Shown here in pieces: positions 41,636 to 50,412 of a stretch of DNA of 64,000 bases (positions are counted from its first letter, which is position 1; the number at the start of each line of letters is the position of its first letter). The stretch lies in the NCBI GenBank assembly GCA_000621905.1, contig JHXB01000002.1:310001-374000 (forward strand), in the 5' to 3' direction. The translations under genes and the position numbers were made by a program. The DNA comes from Lachnospiraceae bacterium NC2004. GTDB lineage: Bacteria > Bacillota > Clostridia > Lachnospirales > Lachnospiraceae. The notes beneath the pieces are model-generated. The model had not been told where the DNA came from, did not search any database, and was given only the letters and a program-made list of their open reading frames with translations.

Positions 41636-42382
41636 ATGGAGTATATTCGGGTAACAAAAGATAACATCGAAGGGGAGCATATTTGCTGCGCGATATCAAA
41701 TAATAAGGATGTTCAGGTTTCTTCTAAGAAGGCATGGCTTTCAGAGAGGTTTGATGAAGGACTTGTTTTCCTGAAGAGCGTAGAGCGCGGAAAGTGCTTT
41801 ATCGAATATATCCCGGCGGAAAACGCATGGATTCCGATAGATGCAGATGAATATATGTACATTGACTGTCTCTGGGTGTCCGGGGCTTTCAAAGGACATG
41901 GATATTCTACTGAGCTACTTACTGCCTGCATCGAGGATAGTAAGGAAAAGGGAAAAAAAGGGCTTTGTATTCTTTGCGCTTCAAAGAAGAAACCGTTTCT
42001 GGCTGATCCGAAGTTTCTGAAGTACAAAGGATTTGTCGTGAGCGATGAAGCTGATAATGGTATTCAGCTTTGGTATATGCCGTTCGATAAAAATGCAAAA
42101 GCTCCGGTGTTTAAGGAATGTGCAAAACATCCGCATATAGAAGAGAAGGGATATGTTTTGTACTATACGAATCAGTGCCCGTTCAATGCAAAATATGTCC
42201 CGGTTTTAGAGCAGACGGCAAAAGAAAATGGTATTGCATTCAAGGCAATACATCTTGAAAGCAAAGAAGAAGCACAGAATGCGCCGACACCGATCACGAA
42301 TTATGCGTTATTCCATGATGGGGAGTATATTACAAACGAGCAAATGAACGATAAGAAATTCTTAAAACTTACAGGAAAGTGA
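41636..42382 (+). CDS. GNAT N-acetyltransferase with YoaP domain
   Basis: This 248-residue protein has an acetyltransferase half (residues 1-145) with the acetyl-CoA loop in WVSGAFKGHGYSTELL and a C-terminal YoaP-like half with YYTNQCPFNAKYV. The CPFN segment resembles a thioredoxin-like active site with a single cysteine. Natural substrates are unknown. The ATG at 41636 follows AAGGAG by nine bases. It is the last gene of the accessory block. Confidence 0.85.
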   Translation: MEYIRVTKDNIEGEHICCAISNNKDVQVSSKKAWLSERFDEGLVFLKSVERGKCFIEYIPAENAWIPIDADEYMYIDCLWVSGAFKGHGYSTELLTACIEDSKEKGKKGLCILCASKKKPFLADPKFLKYKGFVVSDEADNGIQLWYMPFDKNAKAPVFKECAKHPHIEEKGYVLYYTNQCPFNAKYVPVLEQTAKENGIAFKAIHLESKEEAQNAPTPITNYALFHDGEYITNEQMNDKKFLKLTGK

Positions 42383-42398
42383 TAGAGGAGGGATTAAA

Positions 42399-42476
42399 AT
42401 GATGGTGGGTAGCTGCGTTTTGTGCGTGGTTACCCGCTTTTTTGTGCCTCAAACTTCAATCCAAAAAATGAAATAA
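42399..42476 (+). CDS. Possible 25-residue peptide overlapping a terminator
   Basis: AGGAGGG six bases before an ATG opens a frame of 25 codons (MMVGSCVLCVVTRFF and on) that runs through the hairpin at 42405-42443. A good ribosome site without a recognisable gene may be chance or the remnant of a lost gene. Confidence 0.2.
   Translation: MMVGSCVLCVVTRFFVPQTSIQKMK
42405..42443 (+). terminator. Intrinsic terminator after the GNAT-YoaP gene
   Basis: GTGGGTA pairs with TACCCGC across a G/T-rich loop and is followed by six T residues. Confidence 0.6.
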
Positions 42477-42478
42477 CA

Positions 42479-42507
42479 TTGCAATTGAGCTCCGGTTGGT
42501 GTATAAT
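42479..42507 (+). promoter_or_regulatory. Sigma-A promoter of ychF
   Basis: TTGCAA at 42479-42484, a 17-base spacer and TATAAT at 42502-42507. A leader of about 125 bases remains; it contains a direct repeat GTGGTACTC (42551 and 42563 region), otherwise unexplained. Confidence 0.65.
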
Positions 42508-42635
42508 ATAGCGTGCTATTTTTGGGCTCTTATAACTTAGAAAGATTTCAGTGGTACTCTGTGTGGTACTCGGTTAAAACCATGAATTGCGGAAAGCCAG
42601 TAAAATAAAGGAAAAATGAAGGAGATGAATTTATT

Positions 42636-43733
42636 ATGAAATTAGGAATCGTCGGTTTGCCGAACGTCGGCAAGAGTACACTTTTTAATTCATTGACTAA
42701 GGCAGGCGCATTAGCTGCCAATTATCCATTTGCAACAATTGACCCTAATGTGGGTGTTGTTACAGTTCCGGATGAGAGAGTTGAGTTTCTCTCTAATATG
42801 TATAATTCTAAGAAGACTACCCATGCGGTTATAGAATTTGTTGATATCGCAGGACTTGTTAAGGGTGCTTCTAACGGAGAAGGTTTGGGTAACCAGTTCC
42901 TTGCCAATATCCGTGAGGTTGACGCTATAGTTCATGTGGTTAGATGTTTTGAAGACTCTAATATCGTTCATGTTGACGGAAGCATTGATCCTGTAAGGGA
43001 TATAGAGACCATCAACCTTGAACTTATATTTGCAGATATCGAAGTTTTAGACAGAAGGATTGCCAAGACTCAAAGAGGCGCTAAGAACGACAAGGAACTT
43101 GCTAAAGAGCTAGATATGTTAAAACGCTTGAAAGCGCACTTAGAAGACAACAAGATGGCCAATTCATTTGAGTTAAATGACGAAGATGAAGAGAAATGGT
43201 TCAATGAGTACAATCTCCTTACGGCTAAGCCTGTTATCTTTGCGGCAAATGTTGACGACTCGTCAATAGGTGATGCTGAAGATTCTAACGAGTTTGTTAA
43301 GAAGGTTAGAGATTACGCTGCTACATTTGGCGCAGAAGTGTTTGTTGTATGCGCTGAGATTGAGCAGGAGATATCTGAACTTGACGATGACGAGAAGAGG
43401 GAGTTCTTAGAGGAGTTAGGACTTAAGGAATCCGGCCTTGACAGACTTATCGCTGCAAGTTACAAGCTTCTCGGTCTTATAAGTTACTTAACATCGGGTG
43501 AGGATGAGACAAGAGCATGGACTATTACAATCGGAACTAAGGCTCCAAAGGCAGCGGGTAAGATTCACACTGACTTTGAGAGAGGTTTCATCAAGGCCGA
43601 GGTTGTCAACTTCAAGGATCTTAAGGAGCAGGGAAGCATGCTTGCCTGCAAGGAGAAGGGACTTGTAAGACAGGAAGGTAAGGAATATGTAATGCAGGAT
43701 GGCGATGTTGTAACATTTAAGTTCAACGTCTGA
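42636..43733 (+). CDS. ychF: Redox-regulated ATPase YchF (Obg family)
   Basis: A 365-residue TRAFAC protein with P-loop GLPNVGKSTLFN (residues 7-18), switch region NYPFATIDPN, DIAGLVKGAS and an N-K/D-equivalent NVDD; a C-terminal TGS domain ends it. YchF prefers ATP and acts at the ribosome and in the oxidative-stress response. The length matches the family. AAGGAG lies 11 bases upstream. It precedes lgt by 12 bases. Confidence 0.96.
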   Translation: MKLGIVGLPNVGKSTLFNSLTKAGALAANYPFATIDPNVGVVTVPDERVEFLSNMYNSKKTTHAVIEFVDIAGLVKGASNGEGLGNQFLANIREVDAIVHVVRCFEDSNIVHVDGSIDPVRDIETINLELIFADIEVLDRRIAKTQRGAKNDKELAKELDMLKRLKAHLEDNKMANSFELNDEDEEKWFNEYNLLTAKPVIFAANVDDSSIGDAEDSNEFVKKVRDYAATFGAEVFVVCAEIEQEISELDDDEKREFLEELGLKESGLDRLIAASYKLLGLISYLTSGEDETRAWTITIGTKAPKAAGKIHTDFERGFIKAEVVNFKDLKEQGSMLACKEKGLVRQEGKEYVMQDGDVVTFKFNV

Positions 43734-43745
43734 TAAGGAGAAGCA

Positions 43746-44636
43746 ATGAAGGGATTAAATGATATATCATTTCCCAAATTGGGGATTTACTTATCAGATG
43801 TGCCAAGCGGAATCAATATTGGCAATTTTGAGATAAAGTTTTACGGACTTTTAATAGTTACGGCTTTTATAATCGCATACTTTTTGTCGGCGAGAGAGGC
43901 TAAGAGAACCGGACAGAACGACGAGCTATATATAGACTGCTTTTTAGTTACGATTATTCCGGCTATCGTAGGTGCTAGACTCTATTATGTTATATTCAGA
44001 TGGGATAGTTACAAAGATGACTTGCTTAGCATCTTAAATATCCGTCAGGGCGGACTTGGAGTTTATGGTGGAGTGATACTTGGTGTTCTTGCTATATTTA
44101 TCTTCTCGCGTGTCAGGAAAGTATCATTTGCGCTATTGCTTGATACTATTGTTCCGTCGCTTGCGTTAGGTCAGTGCATAGGACGCTGGGGCAATTTCTT
44201 TAACAGAGAGGCGTTCGGTGGTGACAGTAACGGACTTTTCGCAATGAGGATACCATCTGATTATGTTTACGTACAGTATTCAACCAAGGACGTTACTGTA
44301 CATGCTGTAGACGGAGCGATGAGTTACATTGAGGTTCAACCGACTTTCTTATATGAGAGTGTGTTGTGTTTGTTAATATTCATCGTCCTTTCTATATTCA
44401 GAAAGAAGCTTAAGAAAGTTGATGGTGAGGTGTTCTTGCTCTATGCTGTGTTATACGGTATAGGAAGGTTTGTGATAGAGAGCTTTAGAACCGATCAGCT
44501 TATACTTACCACATTGGGTGAGACACCGATTCCTGTGTCACAGGTGGTGGCAGCACTATGTGTTGTAGGTTCGATTATTATATTTATACTATTGAGAAGA
44601 AAGGCTAGTTTAGCGTTTTATCAGGAAGAAGATTAA
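43746..44636 (+). CDS. lgt: Prolipoprotein diacylglyceryl transferase
   Basis: A 296-residue membrane enzyme with about seven transmembrane segments. The Lgt signature GRWGNFFNREAFGG is present near residue 145, with IRQGGLGVYGGVI before it and a conserved Arg in GRFVIESFRTDQL near the end. It transfers a diacylglyceryl group from phosphatidylglycerol to the lipobox cysteine of prelipoproteins. AAGGAG precedes the ATG. Confidence 0.96.
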   Translation: MKGLNDISFPKLGIYLSDVPSGINIGNFEIKFYGLLIVTAFIIAYFLSAREAKRTGQNDELYIDCFLVTIIPAIVGARLYYVIFRWDSYKDDLLSILNIRQGGLGVYGGVILGVLAIFIFSRVRKVSFALLLDTIVPSLALGQCIGRWGNFFNREAFGGDSNGLFAMRIPSDYVYVQYSTKDVTVHAVDGAMSYIEVQPTFLYESVLCLLIFIVLSIFRKKLKKVDGEVFLLYAVLYGIGRFVIESFRTDQLILTTLGETPIPVSQVVAALCVVGSIIIFILLRRKASLAFYQEED

Positions 44637-44640
44637 TTCT

Positions 44641-44699
44641 AAGTGCAGTGGAATGCTCCCGCTGCACTTTTTTAGTGGGTGGGTGTCCCACTTTTTTTG
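44641..44699 (+). terminator. Tandem intrinsic terminators after lgt
   Basis: The first hairpin pairs 44641-44648 with 44662-44669, followed by T5. The second pairs AGTGGG (44674-44679) with CCCACT (44687-44692), followed by T7. Two in a row isolate the division gene cluster. Confidence 0.85.
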
Positions 44700-44976
44700 T
44701 TTTTGGGGAGAAAAGTGGGATGTTGCTCCACATTTCACACCAATATGGGATAACCCTCCACCATGGTTTTGGTACAAAAGATAAAAAAGTGATAAAAAAT
44801 TGAAAAAATTTTGATGGAATTGTGAGAACTAGTGTTCTTACACAAAAACACAATATCTTGTGTTTGAATATGCGCCAACCCAATATATTCTAAAATTATC
44901 CCGAACAAAATTTTCCTCCACCTCGTTAACCCCTTGTAAAATCAAGGTTTCTTGTGAGAAAAATGCAAAAAAACAC
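44700..44976. other. Long intergenic leader region of the division cluster, with two inverted repeats
   Basis: No gene was seen. TGTGAGAAC (44821-44829) pairs with GTTCTTACA (44834-44842), and AAACACAA (44846-44853) with TTGTGTTT (44858-44865). The stretch 44700-44770 has several TGGGA and TCCAC words, perhaps extra weak MraZ sites. Confidence 0.5.
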
Positions 44977-45041
44977 TTGAATAATGTCACAAGGTGGAGT
45001 AAAATGGTAACACAGTGGCGGAAATGTGGGACGAAGTGGAG
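44977..45041 (+). promoter_or_regulatory. Division-cluster promoter with five phased TGG boxes (putative MraZ operator)
   Basis: TTGAAT at 44977-44982, a 17-base spacer and TAAAAT at 45000-45005 form the promoter. TGG words start at 44995, 45005, 45016, 45027 and 45037, spaced 10, 11, 11 and 10 bases apart, on one face of the helix. MraZ is known to bind TGGGN-type repeats with about 10-bp spacing. The boxes cover the -10 region and transcription start, which fits autorepression. Confidence 0.8.
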
Positions 45042-45088
45042 TGAAATCGAGCGGACTTCCATAAGCATTGAAGAAAGGGGGCGATGGC

Positions 45089-45535
45089 GTGTTCGTAGGA
45101 ACTAATAAACATTCTGTTGATGCTAAAGGACGCGTTATCGTTCCTGCCAAGTATCGTGGCGAATTGGGTAAAGAGTTTTATATCATTCGTGATTTTACGG
45201 GTGGTAACTGCTTGTCAGTATACCCAAGAGACGCGTGGGAAGAGCTAGTTGGTAAACTTAAACAATTCCCTAAAAGTAACCTTAATGCTCAGCGTTTTGT
45301 AAGATCGATTGTAGCGGGGGCTGAGACTGGTGAAATAGACAGTCAGGGTCGTATGTTACTTAAGGCTGACCTTAAGGAGAAAACAGGCATCAAGAAGGAT
45401 GTCGCCATCGTTGGAAACATTGACCATTTCGATATTTGGGACGTTGAGAAATGGGAAGAGTTTGACGGTGAGTCTCATGAAATGTTGGATGACAATCCGG
45501 ATTTCTTAGCTACGTTAGCTGAATTGGACTTCTAG
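45089..45535 (+). CDS. mraZ: Division/cell wall cluster transcriptional repressor MraZ
   Basis: A 148-residue protein with two SpoVT-AbrB-like halves. The signature [15 protein letters not shown] is near the start and [15 protein letters not shown] in the second half. It forms rings and binds upstream TGG repeats. The start was set at GTG 45089: AAGGGGG lies upstream, and the protein then begins [11 protein letters not shown], as in homologues. A longer in-frame TTG start at 45068 is unlikely. Confidence 0.95.
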   Translation: MFVGTNKHSVDAKGRVIVPAKYRGELGKEFYIIRDFTGGNCLSVYPRDAWEELVGKLKQFPKSNLNAQRFVRSIVAGAETGEIDSQGRMLLKADLKEKTGIKKDVAIVGNIDHFDIWDVEKWEEFDGESHEMLDDNPDFLATLAELDF

Positions 45536-45546
45536 GAGTGAGCCTT

Positions 45547-46482
45547 ATGGATTTTTCACACACATCCGTGCTGCTATCCGAGTCAATCGAGCAGCTTTCC
45601 ATCAAGCCCCAAGGTATTTATGTAGACGGAACACTTGGGGGCGGAGGACATTCGTATCACATCTGTGAGCGATTGTCCTCCGGCGGAAAACTCATCGGTA
45701 TCGACCAAGACGCGGAGGCAATTAAAGCAGCGAGTGAGCGATTAGCTTCATTTTGTGACCGGACCACCATTGTTCGAAGCAATTACGAGAATATGCCTAA
45801 GATTCTTGATGACTTGAAGGTGGATAAAGTTGATGGCATTTTACTAGATTTGGGAGTGTCATCCCACCAGTTTGACGATGCAGAGCGAGGTTTCTCATAT
45901 AGAGAAGATGCACCGCTTGATATGAGGATGGATGTAAGGCAGGAACTCACAGCGAGGGATATTGTTAATACCTACAGCGAGAGTGAGCTTTACAAAATCA
46001 TCAGAGACTACGGTGAAGATCAATTCGCTAAGAATATTGCCAAACACATAGTTTTAAGAAGAGAGGAAGCACCGATTGAGACAACATTTGAGTTGGTTGA
46101 CGTAATCAAAGGTGCCATACCTGCTAAGGTGAGAGCCAAGAAAGGGCATCCTGCCAAGCAGACATTTCAGGCAATAAGAATTGCTTTAAACAGAGAACTC
46201 GATGTTTTGAACAACGTCCTTGATTCAATGATTGACAGGCTTAACCCGGGCGGGAGAATGTGCATTATAACATTTCACTCGCTTGAGGACAGGATAGTCA
46301 AGAAAGCATTCAAGGATTATGAAAATCCTTGCACGTGCCCACCAAACTTTCCGGTGTGTGTATGCGGCAATAAGCCGAAGGGCAAGGTTATAACCAGAAA
46401 GCCGATTCTTCCTACAGAGGAAGAGATTCTATCTAATAGCAGAGCCAAGAGTGCCAAGCTTAGGGTTTTTGAGCATTCTTGA
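45547..46482 (+). CDS. rsmH: 16S rRNA (cytosine(1402)-N(4))-methyltransferase
   Basis: A 311-residue SAM-dependent methyltransferase with [11 protein letters not shown] (motif I), [19 protein letters not shown] and [13 protein letters not shown], all characteristic of RsmH/MraW. It methylates C1402 of 16S rRNA. The ATG at 45547 follows AGGAG by eight bases. It is the second gene of the cluster. Confidence 0.97.
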   Translation: MDFSHTSVLLSESIEQLSIKPQGIYVDGTLGGGGHSYHICERLSSGGKLIGIDQDAEAIKAASERLASFCDRTTIVRSNYENMPKILDDLKVDKVDGILLDLGVSSHQFDDAERGFSYREDAPLDMRMDVRQELTARDIVNTYSESELYKIIRDYGEDQFAKNIAKHIVLRREEAPIETTFELVDVIKGAIPAKVRAKKGHPAKQTFQAIRIALNRELDVLNNVLDSMIDRLNPGGRMCIITFHSLEDRIVKKAFKDYENPCTCPPNFPVCVCGNKPKGKVITRKPILPTEEEILSNSRAKSAKLRVFEHS

Positions 46483-46508
46483 GAACGATTAGCATGGGGG
46501 AATAGTAA

Positions 46509-46991
46509 ATGGCAGAGTTAAACAGAAGATATGTCAATGAGTACTACGAGGAAGGCAGTGCTTTAAGAAAAGTTGCGCCTTTATACCAGCCTGAAGTTGA
46601 GCGCCCTGAGGTCGAGCGACCACAAGTTGATCCAAGACGCCAGGAACAGGTTAGAAAAAACAGAGAAAAATACAATATCATAGACCTTAAGTACACCATT
46701 TTGATGATGTGCGCATCTGTTATTTTACTTTCTGCGTGCGTGGGTTATCTTAAGGTTCAGGCTTCTATCGCTACTAAGAGAGTAGAGATTGCCGGACTTC
46801 AGCAGGAGCTTTCAGAGGTTACTAACGAGAATATCGCCAAGAGAGAAATGTTATACAGTAGTGTAGATCTTGGAACGATTTATTCTCGTGCATCAAAAGA
46901 TTTGGGTATGAAATACGCTGACTCTAATCACACCATTATCTACCAGAGCTCAGATCCTGATTATGTAAGACAGTATAAGGACATTCCATGA
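46509..46991 (+). CDS. ftsL: FtsL-like cell division protein
   Basis: A 160-residue bitopic protein: a cytoplasmic tail of about 60 residues with a short PEVERPEVERP-type duplication, one transmembrane segment (about residues 60-82) and an extracellular coiled coil (VEIAGLQQELSEVTNENIAKREML). Topology and position between rsmH and the PBP gene support FtsL of the FtsQLB divisome complex, though sequence identity in the family is low. Confidence 0.85.
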   Translation: MAELNRRYVNEYYEEGSALRKVAPLYQPEVERPEVERPQVDPRRQEQVRKNREKYNIIDLKYTILMMCASVILLSACVGYLKVQASIATKRVEIAGLQQELSEVTNENIAKREMLYSSVDLGTIYSRASKDLGMKYADSNHTIIYQSSDPDYVRQYKDIP

Positions 46992-47011
46992 TGAGCAAGT
47001 AGGTGATTTAG

Positions 47012-49042
47012 ATGGCAGTTAAAAGCAATAAACACAAAAAAAGACGACGTGTGAACAGGCGGATGCTAGCGCATCTGCTTTTCGTCGTTGTAATAGTATT
47101 TGGATTTTTTGGAGTGGTTATTTTTAAGCTTGTTCAGTATCAGATAAGGGATACGGAAGCTTACAAAAAGAGCTCTCTTACGAGACAGGACTACAGTTCA
47201 CAGACTTTATATTATCGTCGCGGTGATATTCTTGACAGAAAGGGCTCGTATCTTGCGACAAGCAAGAAGATATATAACCTTGTAATAGAGCCTAAGAATA
47301 TCAAAGATTCAGCAAGATTTTACGCAACTAAAGAGAAGACTTATAAGGACATAACATTAGATGCCCTTGATAAGTATTTTGACGAGGGCAATTCCAAGAT
47401 AGAGACAATTCTTACAGAAAATGCCAATTCATTTTACTATGTATTGCAGACCAAGCTTACATACGAGGATGTTGAAGATTACTTAGAATACGTTAAAACA
47501 GACGAAGGTAAGTATGTAAGAGGAATTAACTTAGAAGAGAATTATGAGAGGAATTATCCTAACGGTTCAGCAGGATGTCATCTCATTGGATATACCAGTG
47601 CGGGAAATGTCGGTAATTGGGGCATAGAACAGGAATACAGTGACACCTTAAATGGAGCTGATGGCCGTAAATATCGCTATATGGATGAGAACGGAGCCAT
47701 CGTTACCGAGGTTAAGAATGCGGAAGATGGCAACACTGTGGTGTCTACGATGGATCTTAATATACAAAATATTGTAGACAAGCAGGTCAAGACATTTATG
47801 TCAAATGTTGGCGCTAAGAATGTTTCGGTGCTTGTTATGGATCCGCAGAACGGCGAAGTCCTTGCGATGTCCAACTCAAAAAGTTACGATCTTAACGATC
47901 CTTACAACGAGGAGTATCTCAAATATGTTTCCTCTGATGCTGAGATTGAAGCTGCAGATGACGAGGGTAAACTTCGAACGCTTAATGAGGTGTGGCGTAA
48001 CAGGGTAATTAGTGATACTTACGAGCCCGGTTCGACATTTAAGCCTTTTACAATGTGCGCGGCGCTTGATGAGGGTGTGACTTATGATGGCGATACCTTC
48101 GTGTGTGGTGGTAAACTTCACGTAGGAGATCACGACATTAAATGTCATAATGTTAACGGAGACGGCCCGCTTTCACCGAAAATGGCAATTGCTAAGTCGT
48201 GTAACGTTGCGATGATGTTGATAAACGAAAAACTTGGAGCAAAGAGATTTACCAAATATCAAGGTATATACGGATTTGGACAATATACCGGAATTGATCT
48301 TCCTGGAGAGGCGTCGGCGGCAGGACTTATCTATACCGCTGATGATATTGGTCCGACAGACCTTGCGGTCAATTCATTCGGACAAGGTTTTAACTGTACT
48401 ATGATTCAGCTTGGAACCGGTTTCTGTTCTTTGATTAACGGAGGTAATTATTATCAGCCACATGTTGTCAAAGAAATCAGAAATTCTGAAGGTGGTACTG
48501 TAGAGACAATAGAAAAGAAACTGATGAAGAAGACAGTTTCTAAAACGACCTCAAAGCTCATAAGAAGCTACTTAAAAGAGGTTGTTGATTCAGGAACCGG
48601 TACCGGATGTCAGATTCCGGGATACGTGATTAGCGGTAAGACGGGAACTGCCGAGAAGCTCCCTCGTAATCAAGGTAGATATCTTCTCTCATTTATCGGT
48701 TTTGCGCCGTATGATCACCCTGAAGTGGTGGTTTATGTTACTATTGATGAGATTAATCTTCCTTCGCAGGAGCAGACAAGCTACGCGGTGCACCTTGCCA
48801 GAAAGATATTTGCACAGGTTCTTCCTTATCTTGGAATAGAACAGGTTAAAGTTAAGGATGATGATAAAGAGATTGTAAATGTAAATGAGAATGGTACGGC
48901 GATAACCGATAATGGTGATAAAGCGAGTGAATACTTAAAGGAAACTGACGATGTCGCTGAGGTTACAACTGAAGAAGCTTCTACGGAAGTGCCTCAAGGT
49001 GAGAACGCAGTAACTACAACTGAAGCGGTTGTTCAACAATAA
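47012..49042 (+). CDS. Class B penicillin-binding protein, FtsI/SpoVD type transpeptidase
   Basis: A 676-residue membrane protein with a positively charged cytoplasmic tail, a transmembrane anchor (about residues 20-45), a PBP dimerisation domain and a transpeptidase domain. The catalytic Ser341 is in PGSTFKPF (SxxK), SCN is in AKSCNVAMM and KTG in SGKTGTAEK. It crosslinks septal peptidoglycan. There are no PASTA repeats; the last 70 residues are acidic and Thr/Glu-rich. It could be the division enzyme or a sporulation homologue, and the dcw setting favours division. Confidence 0.93.
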   Translation: MAVKSNKHKKRRRVNRRMLAHLLFVVVIVFGFFGVVIFKLVQYQIRDTEAYKKSSLTRQDYSSQTLYYRRGDILDRKGSYLATSKKIYNLVIEPKNIKDSARFYATKEKTYKDITLDALDKYFDEGNSKIETILTENANSFYYVLQTKLTYEDVEDYLEYVKTDEGKYVRGINLEENYERNYPNGSAGCHLIGYTSAGNVGNWGIEQEYSDTLNGADGRKYRYMDENGAIVTEVKNAEDGNTVVSTMDLNIQNIVDKQVKTFMSNVGAKNVSVLVMDPQNGEVLAMSNSKSYDLNDPYNEEYLKYVSSDAEIEAADDEGKLRTLNEVWRNRVISDTYEPGSTFKPFTMCAALDEGVTYDGDTFVCGGKLHVGDHDIKCHNVNGDGPLSPKMAIAKSCNVAMMLINEKLGAKRFTKYQGIYGFGQYTGIDLPGEASAAGLIYTADDIGPTDLAVNSFGQGFNCTMIQLGTGFCSLINGGNYYQPHVVKEIRNSEGGTVETIEKKLMKKTVSKTTSKLIRSYLKEVVDSGTGTGCQIPGYVISGKTGTAEKLPRNQGRYLLSFIGFAPYDHPEVVVYVTIDEINLPSQEQTSYAVHLARKIFAQVLPYLGIEQVKVKDDDKEIVNVNENGTAITDNGDKASEYLKETDDVAEVTTEEASTEVPQGENAVTTTEAVVQQ

Positions 49043-49056
49043 ATGGAGGGTTAAGA

Positions 49057-50409
49057 ATGAATATCGAAGGTAAAAAAGTTATCGTATTAGGAGCCGGTAA
49101 AAGCGGAATTGCGGCGAGCAATCTTCTTACTGCAAGTAAGGCAAATGTCACTTTATATGACGGAAATGATAAGCTTAAAGCTGAAGACTTTAAGGATAAA
49201 GTAAAAGACGCAGTAACATTTGCTTTTGGTGAAATGAATGAAGAGGTTTATAAAGATGCGGCATTTGCGGTTATAAGCCCTGGGATATCAATTGAAGCTG
49301 AGTTCTTAAACGGATTAAAGTCTAACAACATTCCTATATGGAGTGAGGTTGAGTTGGCTTATAAGCTTGGAAAGGGCAAGTTGGTTGCGATAACCGGAAC
49401 CAACGGTAAGACCACAACAACAACTTTGGTTGGAGAGATAATGAAAGCGCATTTTAATAGCGTGTTTGTTGTTGGTAATATAGGAACTCCATATACTGAG
49501 TGTGTTTCTGACATGGTTGATGATACTGTTACCGTTGCTGAGATATCGAGCTTCCAGCTTGAGACGATTATTGATTTTCATCCTAATGTAAGTGCGGTTT
49601 TGAATGTAACACCTGATCATCTTAACCGTCATCATACTATGGAGATATATGCAGATACCAAGATGGCTGTCACAAAGAATCAGACGGCAGATGAGATTTG
49701 TGTATTAAACTATGACGACGAGCTCACAAGAAAAATGGCTGACAAGATTCCTTCAAAGGCAAGATTCTTCAGTAGACTTGAGGAACTTGAAGAGGGTGTG
49801 TTCTTAAAGGATGGCTCTATCATTTTACGAGTTGACGGCAAAGATACTAAGGTCATCGATATTGCAGAGATTAAGCTTCTCGGCGCTCACAATATAGAAA
49901 ATGTTATGGCTTCAATCGCTATGGCAGATGCCATGAGTGTTCCTGTTGATGTGATTCATGATGTAGTAAGAGATTTTAGAGCGGTTGAGCATAGAATAGA
50001 ATATGTTGACACAATAAACGGTGTGGATTATTATAATGATTCGAAGGGTACTAACCCGGATGCTGCCATTAAGGGGATTGAGGCTATGGTTAAGCCTACT
50101 TACCTTATCGGCGGTGGATATGATAAAGGAGTGCCGTTTGATGACTGGATTGATTCATTTGACGGCAAAGTAAGAAAGCTCATCTTAATTGGTGTTACGG
50201 CTGAGATGATTGCAGATACTGCTAAGGCTCATGGTTTCACTGATTTTGAGTTTGCCGATGATTTGAAAGATGCGGTAGAAAGATGCCATAGCTACGCTAA
50301 GGATGGCGAAGCTGTTCTTTTGAGTCCTGCCTGTGCGAGCTGGGATATGTTTGACAGCTATGAGCAGAGAGGCGAACTTTTCAAGGAGTATGTTAAAGGA
50401 TTGGAGTAA
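49057..50409 (+). CDS. murD: UDP-N-acetylmuramoyl-L-alanine--D-glutamate ligase
   Basis: A 450-residue Mur ligase with the N-terminal UDP-binding domain (VLGAGKSGIAA), the ATP loop ITGTNGKTTTT, the NVTPDHLNRHHTMEIYADTK segment and the C-terminal domain with YNDSKGTNPDA and LLSPACASWDMFDSYEQRG. It adds D-Glu to UDP-MurNAc-L-Ala. It directly follows the PBP gene; mraY and murF, which often lie between, are absent. Confidence 0.97.
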   Translation: MNIEGKKVIVLGAGKSGIAASNLLTASKANVTLYDGNDKLKAEDFKDKVKDAVTFAFGEMNEEVYKDAAFAVISPGISIEAEFLNGLKSNNIPIWSEVELAYKLGKGKLVAITGTNGKTTTTTLVGEIMKAHFNSVFVVGNIGTPYTECVSDMVDDTVTVAEISSFQLETIIDFHPNVSAVLNVTPDHLNRHHTMEIYADTKMAVTKNQTADEICVLNYDDELTRKMADKIPSKARFFSRLEELEEGVFLKDGSIILRVDGKDTKVIDIAEIKLLGAHNIENVMASIAMADAMSVPVDVIHDVVRDFRAVEHRIEYVDTINGVDYYNDSKGTNPDAAIKGIEAMVKPTYLIGGGYDKGVPFDDWIDSFDGKVRKLILIGVTAEMIADTAKAHGFTDFEFADDLKDAVERCHSYAKDGEAVLLSPACASWDMFDSYEQRGELFKEYVKGLE

Positions 50410-50412
50410 CAT

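Noticed and set aside
42551-42600. Attachment site or integrase scar before ychF
   Set aside because: A GTGGTACTC direct repeat is visible, but there is no integrase gene and no matching copy at the other border of the accessory block.
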